Positions 22,760 to 33,340 of a stretch of DNA of 64,000 bases are shown here, piece after piece. Under the pieces are notes generated by a model. That model was not told the origin of the DNA, did not search any database, and worked only from the letters and a program-made list of their open reading frames with translations. The stretch covers positions 2,356,001 through 2,420,000 of the forward strand of contig NC_017075.1 of NCBI RefSeq assembly GCF_000284255.1, read 5' to 3'. The position numbers and the translations under genes are program-made. How positions within the stretch are numbered: position 1 is the stretch's first letter; each line of letters starts with the position of its first letter. The stretch comes from Rubrivivax gelatinosus IL144 (GTDB lineage: Bacteria; Pseudomonadota; Gammaproteobacteria; Burkholderiales; Burkholderiaceae_C).

Positions 22760-23611
22760 TCAGGCGACCGGCTCGGCTTCGGCGCGGGCTTCGGCCGGCG
22801 CGGGCAGGGCGGCGGCCGGTGCTCGGCGCCCGCCGCGCACGATCTCCAGCCGGCCGTCGGCGTGTTCGACGAGCGCCGTCAGGCTCTCGACCCAGTCGCC
22901 GTCGTTGCAATAGAGCACGCCGTCGATGGTACGGATCTCGGCGTGGTGGATGTGGCCGCAGACGACGCCGTGCGCGCCGCGCCGGCGCGCCTCGTGCGCG
23001 AGCACGGTCTCGAAGTCGTCGATGTAGCTCACCGCGCGCTTGACCTTGTGCTTCAGGTAGCCCGACAGGCTCCAGTACGGCAGGCCGAAATGCGCGCGGG
23101 CGCGGTTGAACCAGCGGTTGAGCTCCAGGGCCAGCGTGTAGGCGGCGTCGCCGACGTGCGCCAGCCAGCGCGCGTGCTGCACGATGCCGTCGAACAGGTC
23201 GCCGTGGGTCACCCAGAGCACGCGGCCGTCGGCGGTCTCGTGCAGGCAGTCCTCGACGACCTCGACGCCGCCGAAGCTCAGCTCGACGTAGCGTCGCGCG
23301 AAGCCGTCGTGGTTGCCGGGCACGAAGACCACGCGTGTGCCCTTGCGCGCCTTGCGCAGGATCTTCTGCACGACGTCGTTGTGCGCCTGCGGCCAGTACC
23401 AGCTGCGTTTGAGCTGCCAGCCGTCGACGATGTCGCCGACCAGGTACAGCGTCTCGCATTCCAGGTCGCGCAGGAAGGCGAGCAGCGGCTGCGCCTGGCA
23501 GCCGGGCGTGCCGAGGTGGATGTCGGAGATCCAGGCCGTGCGCACCCGCAGCGGCACGCCGTCCGCGGCGCCGTCTCGGGCGTCGGGCGGGGAGGAGGGC
23601 GCCGTCTGCAT
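22760..23611 (-). CDS. plcP: PlcP-type phospholipase C (metallophosphoesterase)
   Basis: A 283-residue calcineurin-like phosphoesterase. The metal ligands are in place: Asp30 and His32 (SDIHLG), Asp60 (LVGDIVDGW), Asn100 and His101 (PGNHD), the HGD of VTHGDLFDG and GHIHHAE. LKRSWYWPQAHNDVVQ and HARWLAHVGD are highly characteristic of PlcP, the phosphate-starvation phospholipase C first described in Sinorhizobium, rather than of the lipid A enzyme LpxH that such genes are often named after. It would cut phosphatidylcholine or phosphatidylethanolamine to diacylglycerol. The gene converges with the glycosyltransferase and has its own PhoB-like promoter. Confidence 0.84.
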   Translation of the reverse strand: MQTAPSSPPDARDGAADGVPLRVRTAWISDIHLGTPGCQAQPLLAFLRDLECETLYLVGDIVDGWQLKRSWYWPQAHNDVVQKILRKARKGTRVVFVPGNHDGFARRYVELSFGGVEVVEDCLHETADGRVLWVTHGDLFDGIVQHARWLAHVGDAAYTLALELNRWFNRARAHFGLPYWSLSGYLKHKVKRAVSYIDDFETVLAHEARRRGAHGVVCGHIHHAEIRTIDGVLYCNDGDWVESLTALVEHADGRLEIVRGGRRAPAAALPAPAEARAEAEPVA

Positions 23612-23619
23612 GGACCGGC

Positions 23620-23653
23620 ATCGTCGCCGGCCGGCGTGACGGCGTGGTGACGC
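23620..23653 (-). promoter_or_regulatory. PhoB-type box and -10 for plcP
   Basis: On the minus strand GCGTCAC-CACG-CCGTCAC (23653-23636), then 10 bases, then GACGAT (23625-23620). The same two half-site types as in the glycosyltransferase promoter appear in swapped order. The predicted start of transcription is 2-3 bases before the ATG at 23611, and no Shine-Dalgarno is visible. Confidence 0.62.
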
Positions 23654-23655
23654 CC

Positions 23656-24171
23656 TCAGTGCACCGCGCCGGGGCCGTCGTCCACCGTCCACGGCCGCAG
23701 CGCGGCCGGGGTGCGGAAGTCCTGCGGCGACTCGAAGTCGGCGCGCGCGGCGCCGCGCATCGCCTCGGGCGGCTGCGGGAAGCCGCTGCGGCCGCGGTAG
23801 TCGGCCGGCGGCTGCGCCGCGGCGCGCTGCAGGCTGGCGGCGACCGCGACGTCGAGCAGCGCGACGCCGGCCACGGCCGCGATGGCCGCCTGGCGCCCGG
23901 GCCGGTCGCGGCCGGTGGCCAGCGTCGCCATGTCCAGCGCGTCGCCGCCGACGCGGGCCCACATCCACGGCGCCGGGCGGCGCGTGGACAGCAGCGCCAG
24001 CCCGGTGGCGACTTCACGCAGCCCGTAGGCCCGCACCAGGCCGGCCTGGCCGGGCAGGCCGACGCGGCGCGCCAGGCCGCGTGCGGCGACCAGCTCGACG
24101 ACACCCAGCCCGAGGCTGAACCAGCCGAGCGCGCGCGCCAGCGAGCGCGCCTGTCGATGCGAAGGGACCAT
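23656..24171 (-). CDS. Small membrane protein of the 'cyclase/dehydrase'-associated type
   Basis: A 171-residue protein with about four short membrane segments between residues 12 and 108 (ALGWFSLGLGVVELVAARGLAR, REVATGLALL, AAIAAVAGVALLDVAVAASL) and a hydrophilic Pro-rich tail. The pattern of a Gly/Leu-rich first helix, then LVRAYGLREVATG, resembles the membrane half often fused to or encoded beside SRPBCC 'cyclase/dehydrase' proteins in stress-gene clusters. GAGGAG precedes the ATG. It starts 17 bases after the alcohol dehydrogenase stop and is probably co-transcribed with it. Function is unknown. Confidence 0.6.
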   Translation of the reverse strand: MVPSHRQARSLARALGWFSLGLGVVELVAARGLARRVGLPGQAGLVRAYGLREVATGLALLSTRRPAPWMWARVGGDALDMATLATGRDRPGRQAAIAAVAGVALLDVAVAASLQRAAAQPPADYRGRSGFPQPPEAMRGAARADFESPQDFRTPAALRPWTVDDGPGAVH

Positions 24172-24188
24172 CTCGTGCTCCTCGGGGT

Positions 24189-25358
24189 TCAGGGCTTGAG
24201 GACGACCTTGATGCAGCCGTCCTCCTTGTCGCGGAAGGTCTTGTAGAGCCCGGGCCCGTCCTCGAGCCCGGCGCTGTGGGTGATGACGAAGGACGGGTCG
24301 ATCTGGCCGTCGCGGATGCGGCGCAGCAGGTCCTCGGTCCAGCGCGGCACGTGGGTCTGGCCGGTGCGCAGCGTCAGCCCCTTGTTCATCAGCGCGCCCA
24401 TCGGGATCTTGTCGACGAAGCCGCCGTAGACGCCCGGCACCGACAGGATGCCCGCCGGGCGGCAGGCCATGATCATCTCGCGCAGCACGTGCGGGCGGTC
24501 GGTCTCCAGCATCACGGCCTGCTTGGCACGGTCGACGATCGAGTCGAGCGAGCGCGTCGCGTGGGCTTCCATGCCGACGGCGTCGATGCATTTCTGCGGC
24601 CCCTTGCCGCCGGTGAGCTCGGCCAGGCGTTCGAGCACCGGCTCCTCGTCGAAGTCGATGGTGATCGCGCCGCCGGCGGCGGCCATCGCCAGGCGCTCGG
24701 GCACGCGGTCGATGGCGATCACCTGGCGCGCGCCCAGCAGCAGCGCGCTGCGGATCGCGAACTGGCCCACCGGGCCGGCGCCCCAGACGCAGACCGTGTC
24801 CTCGGGCTCGATGTCGCAGGCCACCGCGGCCTGCCAGCCGGTGGGGAAGATGTCGCCGAGGAACAGCACCTGCTCGTCGGACAGGCCCTCGGGGATCTTC
24901 AGCGGGCCGCAGTCGGCGTAAGGCACGCGCACGTACTCGGCCTGGCCGCCGGGGTAGCCGCCGGTCAGGTGGGTGTAGCCGTAGAGGCCGGCGGTGCTGT
25001 GGCCGAAGGCCTTGTCGGCCAGCTTCTTGTTGCGGTTGCTGCGCTCGCAGACCGAGAAGTTGCCGCGCCGGCACTGCTCGCATTCGCCGCAGCTGATCGT
25101 GAACGGCACGACGACGCGGTCGCCGACCTTCAGCGCCTTGTTGTCGCGGCCGACCTCGACGACCTCGCCCATGAACTCGTGGCCCATGACGTCGCCGTGT
25201 TCCATGCCCGGCATGACGCCGTCGAACAGGTGCAGGTCCGAGCCGCAGATCGCGCAGCTCGTCACCTTGAGGATCGCGTCGCGGCCGTCCTCGATGCCCG
25301 GATCGGGCACCGTGTCGCAGCGGATGTCGTGCTTGCCGTGCCAGCAAAGGGCGCGCAT
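24189..25358 (-). CDS. Zinc-dependent alcohol dehydrogenase, formaldehyde-dehydrogenase-like branch
   Basis: A 389-residue medium-chain dehydrogenase. Catalytic zinc ligands are visible at Cys38 (CAICGSDLH) and His60-Glu61 (GHE), structural zinc at Cys90, Cys93, Cys96 and Cys104, and the NAD(P) loop at [11 protein letters not shown]. The length and [20 protein letters not shown] place it with the glutathione-independent formaldehyde dehydrogenase-like group. The substrate is an alcohol or aldehyde adduct that cannot be fixed from sequence. The small membrane protein gene follows closely. Relatives sit in stress clusters, which suggests aldehyde detoxification. Confidence 0.87.
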   Translation of the reverse strand: MRALCWHGKHDIRCDTVPDPGIEDGRDAILKVTSCAICGSDLHLFDGVMPGMEHGDVMGHEFMGEVVEVGRDNKALKVGDRVVVPFTISCGECEQCRRGNFSVCERSNRNKKLADKAFGHSTAGLYGYTHLTGGYPGGQAEYVRVPYADCGPLKIPEGLSDEQVLFLGDIFPTGWQAAVACDIEPEDTVCVWGAGPVGQFAIRSALLLGARQVIAIDRVPERLAMAAAGGAITIDFDEEPVLERLAELTGGKGPQKCIDAVGMEAHATRSLDSIVDRAKQAVMLETDRPHVLREMIMACRPAGILSVPGVYGGFVDKIPMGALMNKGLTLRTGQTHVPRWTEDLLRRIRDGQIDPSFVITHSAGLEDGPGLYKTFRDKEDGCIKVVLKP

Positions 25359-25419
25359 CGTGGATCTCCTGCCCGAGGGCCTCAGGCTGTGCCGAGGCCG
25401 CGGCAAGCGATGTGCCGTG

Positions 25420-25977
25420 TCAGCGCCGCGGGCGCGTGCGCCAGCAGCGCCGGAACTCGGCGGCGAACGGCCCCAGCACCAGCAGCAGCGAGGCACCGAA
25501 GAACGCCGCCAGGTACCAGCCGGGCAGCGGCTCGGCCTTCCAGCGCAGCGACCAGTCGGCGGCCTCGCGGCCCAGCCCCAGCGCGGCCAGGGCCTGGCCG
25601 GCGTCGAGCACGACGATGCCCGCGAATGCCGTCCACGGCAGCACCTGCTGCAGCCCGTGCACCAGCTGTTCGTACCAGGGGATGTCGCGCCGCGTGTCGG
25701 CGTAGGCCAGGTCGGCCCAGGTCGTCGCCTCGTGGGCCACGCAGGCGGCGAACATCAGCGCCAGCGCGGCGGCGCTGGCTTCGAGCAGCAGCGCCACCAG
25801 CACCGCGACGCCGAGCTCGGCCAGCATCGCCAGGTGCAGCGCCGACTCGCGCAGCCCGGCGCTGGCCTCGATGCGCTGCAGGCGGTGGCAGAGCCAGTCG
25901 GCGCTGCCTGCGAGCATCCAGACCGGCGCCAGCACGCCGAGCAGGGCGATCTGCAGCAGCGTGCGGGTGTCGTCCAC
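25420..25977 (-). CDS. Multi-pass membrane protein, unknown function
   Basis: A 185-residue protein with four likely membrane helices: about 7-24 ([18 protein letters not shown]), 48-80 ([28 protein letters not shown] region), 113-130 and 152-172. A conserved-looking polar stretch lies between helices two and three ([27 protein letters not shown]) with two His and several Asp/Glu that could bind a metal. The first residues directly follow the next membrane protein gene, with 1 base between this start and that stop. I do not recognise the family. Confidence 0.6.
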   Translation of the reverse strand: MDDTRTLLQIALLGVLAPVWMLAGSADWLCHRLQRIEASAGLRESALHLAMLAELGVAVLVALLLEASAAALALMFAACVAHEATTWADLAYADTRRDIPWYEQLVHGLQQVLPWTAFAGIVVLDAGQALAALGLGREAADWSLRWKAEPLPGWYLAAFFGASLLLVLGPFAAEFRRCWRTRPRR

Positions 25978-25978
25978 C

Positions 25979-26455
25979 TCAGCGCCGCAGCGCGACCAGG
26001 CCGCCCAGCGCCAGCCCGACGGCGAAGCTGCCGTAGACCAGCGACAGGCTGGGCCGCGACAGCCGGTGTTCGAAGCCCGGCGTCAGCCGCCGCGGCACGA
26101 GCTGCAGGTCGACCAGCGCGGCCACCGCGGTGACGGCGGCGGCGTCAGCCATCGCGTTCAGCGGCGTCGGCCGCCGCCGGCGCGCGCGGATCAGGTCGTA
26201 GACCCCGGCCCACAGCATCGACGAAGCGATGTGGATCGCGGTGCCGGTGGCGGTGTGGCGCAGCGAGGGTTCGTCCTGGCGCAGCGCGCGGCGCGGCCAG
26301 ATCCAGTGGCTGATCGCGTTGAGCGGCGCCGACGGCGTGCTCTCCTCGCGGCCGCGCCAGACCAGCGCCACGGTGGACAGGCCGGCGGCCAGCAGGCCGT
26401 CGGTGAGGGTGTCGCGCACGACGCTGCGCGGCGCCAGTGAGATCGTCGTCGTCAT
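25979..26455 (-). CDS. Small membrane protein, unknown function
   Basis: A 158-residue protein with hydrophobic segments near 17-32 (LTDGLLAAGLSTVALVW), 70-86 (AIHIASSMLWAGVYDLI), 103-116 and 138-154. It is read from ATG at 26455, back to back with the SDR-like gene at 26534, and its stop is 1 base before the next membrane protein gene on the same strand. The two probably form a pair. Nothing in the sequence indicates an enzyme. The overall pattern vaguely recalls YagU-type inner-membrane proteins, but I would not name it. Confidence 0.55.
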   Translation of the reverse strand: MTTTISLAPRSVVRDTLTDGLLAAGLSTVALVWRGREESTPSAPLNAISHWIWPRRALRQDEPSLRHTATGTAIHIASSMLWAGVYDLIRARRRRPTPLNAMADAAAVTAVAALVDLQLVPRRLTPGFEHRLSRPSLSLVYGSFAVGLALGGLVALRR

Positions 26456-26533
26456 CGGTCGCTCCGTGCCGTCGCCCGGGCGGCGGAATGCCGATTGCCT
26501 GGCCGGCGGCCGCTTTTGGCAAGCGCTGTTCCC

Positions 26534-27784
26534 ATGCGAATCCTCCTCACCGGCAGCAGCGGCTTCATCGGCGGGCGTCTGCGCGAGGCTTTGCAGGCGG
26601 CGGGGCACGAACCGATCTGCGCCGGCCGCCGGCCCGACGGCAGCGGCTGCCGCTTCGTCGCCGCCGACTTCGCCGGCCCGCCACCGCGCTGGAGCGAGCA
26701 CCTGGACGGCGTCGACGCGGTCGTCAACACCGTCGGCATCTTTCGCGAGACCCCGGGCGCACGCTTCGCCGACCTGCACGTCGCCGGGCCGGTGGCCTTG
26801 TTCGAGGCCTGTGCCGCGGCCGGCGTGCGCCGCGTCGTGCAGCTCTCGGCGCTGGGTGCCGACGACGAGGCCGAGAGCGGCTTCCACCGCAGCAAACACG
26901 CCGCCGACCGGCGGCTGCTGGCGCTGCCGCTGGACGCCTGCGTCGTGATGCCGTCGCTGGTCTTCGGCGAAGGCGGCGCCAGCAGCGCGGCCTTTCTCAC
27001 CTGGGCCTCGCTGCCGGTGCTGCCGCTGCCGGCCGGCGGCCGGCAGGCGATCCAGCCGGTGCACGTCGACGAGGTCGTCGCGGCGCTGGTCGTGCTGATC
27101 GAGGCGCCGCCGGGCCGCTGGCGCGGACGGCGCATCGCGCTGGTCGGGCCCGAGCCGACGACGCTGGCGGCCTATCTGCAGGGCTTGCGCGCCGGGCTGG
27201 GGCTGGCGCCGGCCCGCACGGTCACGGTGCCGGCGCCGTTGATGGCGGCCGTCGCGGCGGCCGGCACCGGGCTGCTCGACCGCGACGCCTGGCGCATGCT
27301 GCAGCGGGGCAACACGGCCGACGCCCAGGACCTGACGACGCTGATCGGCGGTCCGCCGCGGCCGGTGGCGGCCTTCGTGCCGCACGAGCTGGCGCCGGCG
27401 CTGCGCACGAAGGCCGAGGCCGGCTGGACCGTGCCGCTGCTGCGGCTGGCGCTGGCGACGCTGTGGCTGGTGACGGCCTGGGTCTCGCTGTTCGTCTTCC
27501 CGCGCGACGAGAGCCTGGCGCTGCTGGCGCGTTCCGGCGTGCCCGAAGCGCTGCGGCTGCCGGCGCTGTTCGGCGCCGCCGGGCTGGACGCGGTGTTCGG
27601 CGTCGCGACGCTGTGGCCCGGCCGGCACCGCCGGCTGTGGGCGCTGCAGGCGGCGTTGGTGCTGGGCTACAGCGCGGTCATCGGCGTCGCGCTGCCCGAG
27701 TTCTGGGCGCACCCGTACGGGCCGCTGACGAAGAACCTGCCGATCCTCGCGCTGCTGGTGCTGCTCTGGGCGCGCGACCGCTGA
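26534..27784 (+). CDS. NDUFA9-like SDR fused to a DoxX-like membrane domain
   Basis: A 416-residue protein. Residues 1-280 form an atypical short-chain dehydrogenase: MRILLTGSSGFIGGRL is the dinucleotide-binding start, VNTVGIFRETPG and RVVQLSALGAD follow, and HRSKHAADRRLL replaces the usual YxxxK, so classical catalysis is unlikely. The last 130 residues hold four membrane helices of DoxX type (LWLVTAWVSLFVFP, LFGAAGLDAVFGVATLW). Such fusions are widespread and of unproven function, perhaps binding NAD(P)H near the respiratory chain. It overlaps the DUF2269 gene by one base (TGATG). Confidence 0.78.
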   Translation: MRILLTGSSGFIGGRLREALQAAGHEPICAGRRPDGSGCRFVAADFAGPPPRWSEHLDGVDAVVNTVGIFRETPGARFADLHVAGPVALFEACAAAGVRRVVQLSALGADDEAESGFHRSKHAADRRLLALPLDACVVMPSLVFGEGGASSAAFLTWASLPVLPLPAGGRQAIQPVHVDEVVAALVVLIEAPPGRWRGRRIALVGPEPTTLAAYLQGLRAGLGLAPARTVTVPAPLMAAVAAAGTGLLDRDAWRMLQRGNTADAQDLTTLIGGPPRPVAAFVPHELAPALRTKAEAGWTVPLLRLALATLWLVTAWVSLFVFPRDESLALLARSGVPEALRLPALFGAAGLDAVFGVATLWPGRHRRLWALQAALVLGYSAVIGVALPEFWAHPYGPLTKNLPILALLVLLWARDR

Positions 27785-28248
27785 TGGACTACCTCGTCGC
27801 CAAGTGTCTGCACGTGCTGTCTTCGGCGCTGCTGTTCGGCGCCGGCGCCGGCTCGGCTTTCCACCTGCTGCTGGCCAGCCTGTCGGGGCGCACGATGGCG
27901 GTGGCGGTCGTCGCGCGCCAGGTCGTCTGGGCAGACTGGCTGTTCACCGCGACGACGGTGGTCTTCCAGCCGGCCAGCGGCTGGTATCTGCTGCAGGTGC
28001 TGCAACTGCCGGCGTCCACGCCCTGGGTGCGCGACGCGATCGTGCTCTACGTTCTGGCCGTGGCCTGCTGGCTGCCGGTCGTCGTGCTGCAGATGCGCAT
28101 GCGCCGCCTGGCCGAGGCGGCGGCGGCGGCCGGGGCGCCGCTGCCGCCGGCCTACCGGCGCTGCCTGCTCGCCTGGGTGGCGCTGGGCGTGCCGGCCTTC
28201 GTCGCCTTCGTCGCGGTGTTCTGGCTGATGGTCGCCAAGCCGGGCTGA
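27784..28248 (+). CDS. DUF2269-family integral membrane protein
   Basis: A 154-residue protein with four membrane helices (about 5-28, 47-70, 80-104, 130-150). KCLHVLSSALLFGAGAGSAFH at the start and WADWLFTATTVVFQPASG match the DUF2269 pattern, in which conserved His and Trp residues line the membrane. Its ATG shares one base with the SDR-DoxX stop, so the two are coupled. This pairing suggests a joint membrane function. The activity of DUF2269 proteins is not known. Confidence 0.75.
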   Translation: MDYLVAKCLHVLSSALLFGAGAGSAFHLLLASLSGRTMAVAVVARQVVWADWLFTATTVVFQPASGWYLLQVLQLPASTPWVRDAIVLYVLAVACWLPVVVLQMRMRRLAEAAAAAGAPLPPAYRRCLLAWVALGVPAFVAFVAVFWLMVAKPG

Positions 28249-28252
28249 AGGG

Positions 28253-28792
28253 TCAGAGCGGGCGGCCGAGGCGCTTCTCGATCTCGCGGCGCTCCCATTC
28301 GGGGCCCAGGAAACGCGACTCGCCCCAGACCTTGATGCCCTGCATGACGACAGCGATGCCCCAGCCCAACGCCGGCCAGACCACCCACAGGTGCTGCGGC
28401 CGCGTCAGCAGGTTGATGGCCAGCAGCATCAGCATCACGGCGACGTAGGTCGCGAGGTGGCCGTAGAAGGCGCGCAGGCGGCGCACCTGGCGCATCGCCA
28501 GCCGTTCCTCGGCGTTGACGCGGGTGCTGGCCGGCGTCGGCGCGGCGGTGGGGGCAGGGGGCGGATCGAAGCGGTCAGCGGCCATCGTAGGCTCCGGGGC
28601 GGTGGGCGGCGCTTCGGCCGGCATCAGGACGGAGAAGTCGATCTCGAAGACCGACGCCAGCGATTTCAGGGTTTCGGCGCTGGCCGGCTGGCCGCGCTCG
28701 ATGCGCTGGATGGTGCGTACGCTGAGCCCGCTCAGTTCGGCCAGTTGCTCCTGCGACCAGCCGCGTTGGATCCTCAGTTTCTGCACCAGCAT
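28253..28792 (-). CDS. XRE-family regulator with C-terminal 2TM domain
   Basis: A 179-residue protein. Residues 3-58 are a helix-turn-helix of the XRE/Cro type (LRIQRGWSQEQLAELSGLSVRTIQRIERG). A Pro/Ala linker of about 35 residues follows, then two membrane helices (YGHLATYVAVMLMLLAINLL and WPALGWGIAVVMQGIKVWG) ending WERREIEKRLGRPL, the 2TM-domain signature. It should be a membrane-tethered DNA-binding protein. Targets are unknown; it converges with the DUF2269 gene and is monocistronic. Confidence 0.82.
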   Translation of the reverse strand: MLVQKLRIQRGWSQEQLAELSGLSVRTIQRIERGQPASAETLKSLASVFEIDFSVLMPAEAPPTAPEPTMAADRFDPPPAPTAAPTPASTRVNAEERLAMRQVRRLRAFYGHLATYVAVMLMLLAINLLTRPQHLWVVWPALGWGIAVVMQGIKVWGESRFLGPEWERREIEKRLGRPL

Positions 28793-29065
28793 CGTGACTC
28801 CCTGCAATCGACGGCCTCCAGCGTGCCCGGCCCGGCGGTTGCGGACCACGTCAACGGCCCGACAGCGACCCGACAGCCGCCCGACAGCGGCGCGACAAGG
28901 GCCCACCCGACCTGTGTGATGATGCCGCAGCTGGCCGCCGCGCATGACGGCTGTCATCCTTCCGTCCGGCTTGGGCTGCATCAAAACCCCAGCGCCCGGC
29001 GGGCGCCTAATCGGCTGGTCGGCCGCCATCGCGGCGGACCGGCGAACTCACGTCAGGAGATCCGC

Positions 29066-29293
29066 ATGGCCTCAATGTCGAACCTTTCGATCGTCAGGGC
29101 CGTCGTCCGGGAGATCCTTCCCCGCACGGGGTTGGCCTATCTGGACGGCGAAGACCAGCGCGAATGGACCGTCACCAAGAGCACGCCGGGTGCCGACTTC
29201 GCCCATCTCAGCCCGGGTGACCGGGTGGAACTCAGCGTCGAACGCCACGACGCGTGGCTGATCGTCTCGGGCTATTCCGAGCTCGACCACTAG
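29066..29293 (+). CDS. Small conserved-looking beta-rich protein, unknown function
   Basis: A 75-residue soluble protein with a good ribosome site (AGGAG, 7 bases before the ATG). Alternating hydrophobic strands (SIVRAVVREILPRTGLAYLDG, REWTVTKST, RVELSVERHDAWLIVSGYSEL) suggest a small all-beta barrel such as an OB or cold-shock-like fold. The RNA-binding aromatic motifs of cold-shock proteins are absent, and I do not recognise a family. It converges with the P450 gene, 3 bases separating the ends. Confidence 0.6.
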   Translation: MASMSNLSIVRAVVREILPRTGLAYLDGEDQREWTVTKSTPGADFAHLSPGDRVELSVERHDAWLIVSGYSELDH

Positions 29294-29296
29294 GCT

Positions 29297-30586
29297 TCAG
29301 CCCGGGTCCAGCACCCTCAGCCGGATGCCGTCCACCGGCACGGCCGGCAGGCGCGACATCTTCAGCGCCATCACCTGCGGCGGCACGATGACCCGCATGT
29401 GCAGCAGCCGCCCCAGCGCCAGCCGCATCAGCTGCGCCGCCAGGTCTTCGCCGGGGCAGCGGTGCCCGCCGGCGACGTCGCCGCCACCCTGCGCCAGGAA
29501 CTCGTAAGGGCCGGGCTGCCGGCGCAACCACCGTTCGGGCAGAAAGGACTGCGGCGTGCGCCAGATGCGCGCGTCGTGGTGGGTGCCGAACACGTCCAGC
29601 AGCACGCGGCGCCCGGCCGGGAAGTGCAGCCCGCACCAGTCGAAATCGGTGCGCACGCGCGCGACGATCGCCGGGAAGAACGGGTAGTGGCGCCGGATCT
29701 CGTCGATGAAGGCCGGCGCCAGGTTCTCGCCGTCGGGCGACGCGAGCGTCGCGCGCCAGGCCGGAAAGCGCTGCAGCGCATGGGCGACGAAACTGATCCA
29801 CACCGACACCGCGACCACCGGCCGCAGCAGGTTCAGCAGCTCGACCGCCGCGGTGTGGGCCGGCAGCGGCCGGCCGTCGAGGTCGCGATAGGCGACGATG
29901 GCCTGTGCCGCGCAGCCCGGCGGCAGCGCCGTGCGCCCGGCGCGTGCGTGCTCGACCAGCGCCGTCAGCCAGGCCTCGGCGCGTGAACGCGCCCAGCGCG
30001 CCTGCAGGTGCGCGATCGGGCCGGCCGCGGCCTCGTCGAACAGCGCGACCAGCTGCCGCGTGCGCCGGGCGACGTCGGCCTCGGGCAGCGGCACGCCGGC
30101 CCAGCGGCAGGCGGCACGCGCGAGCAGCGGCTGCACCTCGCGGTACAGCGTCACCGGTTGCGGCGTCGCGGCCCAGCCGGCGGCGGCGCGGTCCCATTCC
30201 TCGCCGACGATCGAGACCAGTGTCTGGACGCTGTCGGCGCCGGTCAGGCCGACGAGCAGCGCCTTGCGCACGCGGTGCGCGTCGCCGTCCAGCGTCTGCA
30301 CGCCGCCGTGGCCGAAGAGCGTGGCTTGCATCGGCTCCGGCGCCGCGCCGGCACGCACGAAGCGGCTCTCGTCGTAGAACAGCTCGGCGGCCAGCGGGCC
30401 GGACATGCAGATCGTCGGCCGCATCAGCAGCCGGATCTGGAAGACGTCGGCACCGAGCGTTGCGCAGCCGCGCGCGATGAAGCGGTACGGGTCGGCCAGC
30501 CAGGCCAGCGTGTGGTCGAAGCCGGGCAGCCGTGGCAGCGGGGCGGGGGTGGCGCGGGTGGCCAGCGGGGGCAGGACGTGCGGCAT
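29297..30586 (-). CDS. CYP152-type cytochrome P450 (fatty-acid peroxygenase)
   Basis: A 429-residue P450. Cys377 in GGHRCPGE is the heme ligand, and EIRRHYPFFP carries the ExxR. In helix I the usual acid-alcohol pair is replaced by Arg255-Pro256 (LLNLLRPVVAVS), the hallmark of CYP152 enzymes, which use hydrogen peroxide directly and anchor the fatty-acid carboxylate on this Arg. Gln97 sits where the decarboxylase OleT has His, which favours alpha/beta hydroxylation over alkene formation. No redox partner genes are nearby, as expected. The alignment is from memory. Confidence 0.88.
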   Translation of the reverse strand: MPHVLPPLATRATPAPLPRLPGFDHTLAWLADPYRFIARGCATLGADVFQIRLLMRPTICMSGPLAAELFYDESRFVRAGAAPEPMQATLFGHGGVQTLDGDAHRVRKALLVGLTGADSVQTLVSIVGEEWDRAAAGWAATPQPVTLYREVQPLLARAACRWAGVPLPEADVARRTRQLVALFDEAAAGPIAHLQARWARSRAEAWLTALVEHARAGRTALPPGCAAQAIVAYRDLDGRPLPAHTAAVELLNLLRPVVAVSVWISFVAHALQRFPAWRATLASPDGENLAPAFIDEIRRHYPFFPAIVARVRTDFDWCGLHFPAGRRVLLDVFGTHHDARIWRTPQSFLPERWLRRQPGPYEFLAQGGGDVAGGHRCPGEDLAAQLMRLALGRLLHMRVIVPPQVMALKMSRLPAVPVDGIRLRVLDPG

Positions 30587-30643
30587 CGGGCGGTTCGTGG
30601 GGGACCTGGCCCCCTGCGGGCAAGCGCCGTGCGCGCCGGCCGC

Positions 30644-30811
30644 TCAGCCCCCGCGATCGGGGCGGGGCGGCGGTTCGCCCCGGACCTCGGCCTGCACCGA
30701 GCGGCGGCCTTCGCGCCGGGCGCGTGTGACCTTTCGGTACTGGTACAGGCCGAAAACCAGCGCGATCAGCAGCGTGATCGCGAACAGCGCGGGAACAAGG
30801 CCGACGTCCAT
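30644..30811 (-). CDS. Small single-pass membrane protein
   Basis: A 55-residue protein. Residues 4-25 form one membrane helix (GLVPALFAITLLIALVFGLYQY), followed by a strongly basic then Pro-rich cytoplasmic tail (KVTRARREGRRS). AGGAG stands 7 bases before the ATG, which supports expression despite the small size. It lies 50 bases downstream of the hybrid kinase, with a hairpin between, and may be its co-transcribed partner. No family recognised. Confidence 0.55.
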   Translation of the reverse strand: MDVGLVPALFAITLLIALVFGLYQYRKVTRARREGRRSVQAEVRGEPPPRPDRGG

Positions 30812-30826
30812 GGGGCACTCCTGAAG

Positions 30827-30844
30827 TTGCCGCCGAGGCGGCAA
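30827..30844 (-). other. Stem-loop between hybrid kinase and small membrane protein
   Basis: Perfect 8-bp inverted repeat (TTGCCGCC at 30827-30834 with GGCGGCAA at 30837-30844) and a 2-base loop, without a following T-run. It could attenuate read-through into the small gene or stabilise the upstream message end. Confidence 0.3.
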
Positions 30845-30861
30845 GCCCGGTGCCCGCGTCT

Positions 30862-32898
<2,037 letters not shown>

Positions 32899-32899
32899 C

Positions 32900-33340
32900 T
32901 CAACCCCGTGTCAGCGGTTCGTTGGTCGCCAGCCAGTACACGCCCAGGCTGGCCACGCGTTCGGCGAACTCGCCGAAGTCCACCGGCTTGCGCACGAAGC
33001 TGTTGGCGCCGCCTTCGTAGCAGGCCAGGCGGTCGGCGTCCTCGTCGCTGGAGGTCAGCACGACGATCGGCAGGGTGCGCGTGCGGGCGTCGGCGCGCAG
33101 GCGCTGCAGCACCTCGACGCCGGTCAGCTTGGGCAGGCCGATGTCCAGCAGCACGACGGTGGGCAGCCCGGGCCCGGCGCGGCCGGCGAACTCGCCTTCG
33201 CGGAACAGGTAGTCCAGCGCCTGCTGGCCGTCGCGCACGACGTCGACGCGGTTGGCGACCCGGGCCCGGTTGAGCGCGCGCAGCGTCAGCAGTTCGTCCT
33301 GCGGGTTGTCTTCCACGAGCAGGATCACGCGTTCGCTCAT
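32900..33340 (-). CDS. Single-domain response regulator, Rcp1-like
   Basis: A 146-residue receiver with no output domain. The acidic pair is at Glu10-Asp11 (LVEDNPQD), the phosphoacceptor is Asp66 ([12 protein letters not shown]), and the conserved Thr/Lys are in VLTSSD and VRKPVDF. The insert [12 protein letters not shown] before the central strand marks the Rcp1/CheY-like class that pairs with phytochrome-type or other HWE/HisKA sensor kinases. Its start overlaps the stop of the upstream kinase (ATGA), and the hybrid kinase follows 1 base later, so it probably shuttles phosphate between the two. Confidence 0.9.
   Translation of the reverse strand: MSERVILLVEDNPQDELLTLRALNRARVANRVDVVRDGQQALDYLFREGEFAGRAGPGLPTVVLLDIGLPKLTGVEVLQRLRADARTRTLPIVVLTSSDEDADRLACYEGGANSFVRKPVDFGEFAERVASLGVYWLATNEPLTRG

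Noticed and set aside
28951..28968. CTGTCAT-CCTT-CCGTCCG as a seventh PhoB box before the 29066 gene
   Set aside because: The first half-site is perfect but the second is poor, and the hexamer 10 bases downstream (CATCAA) does not look like a -10.
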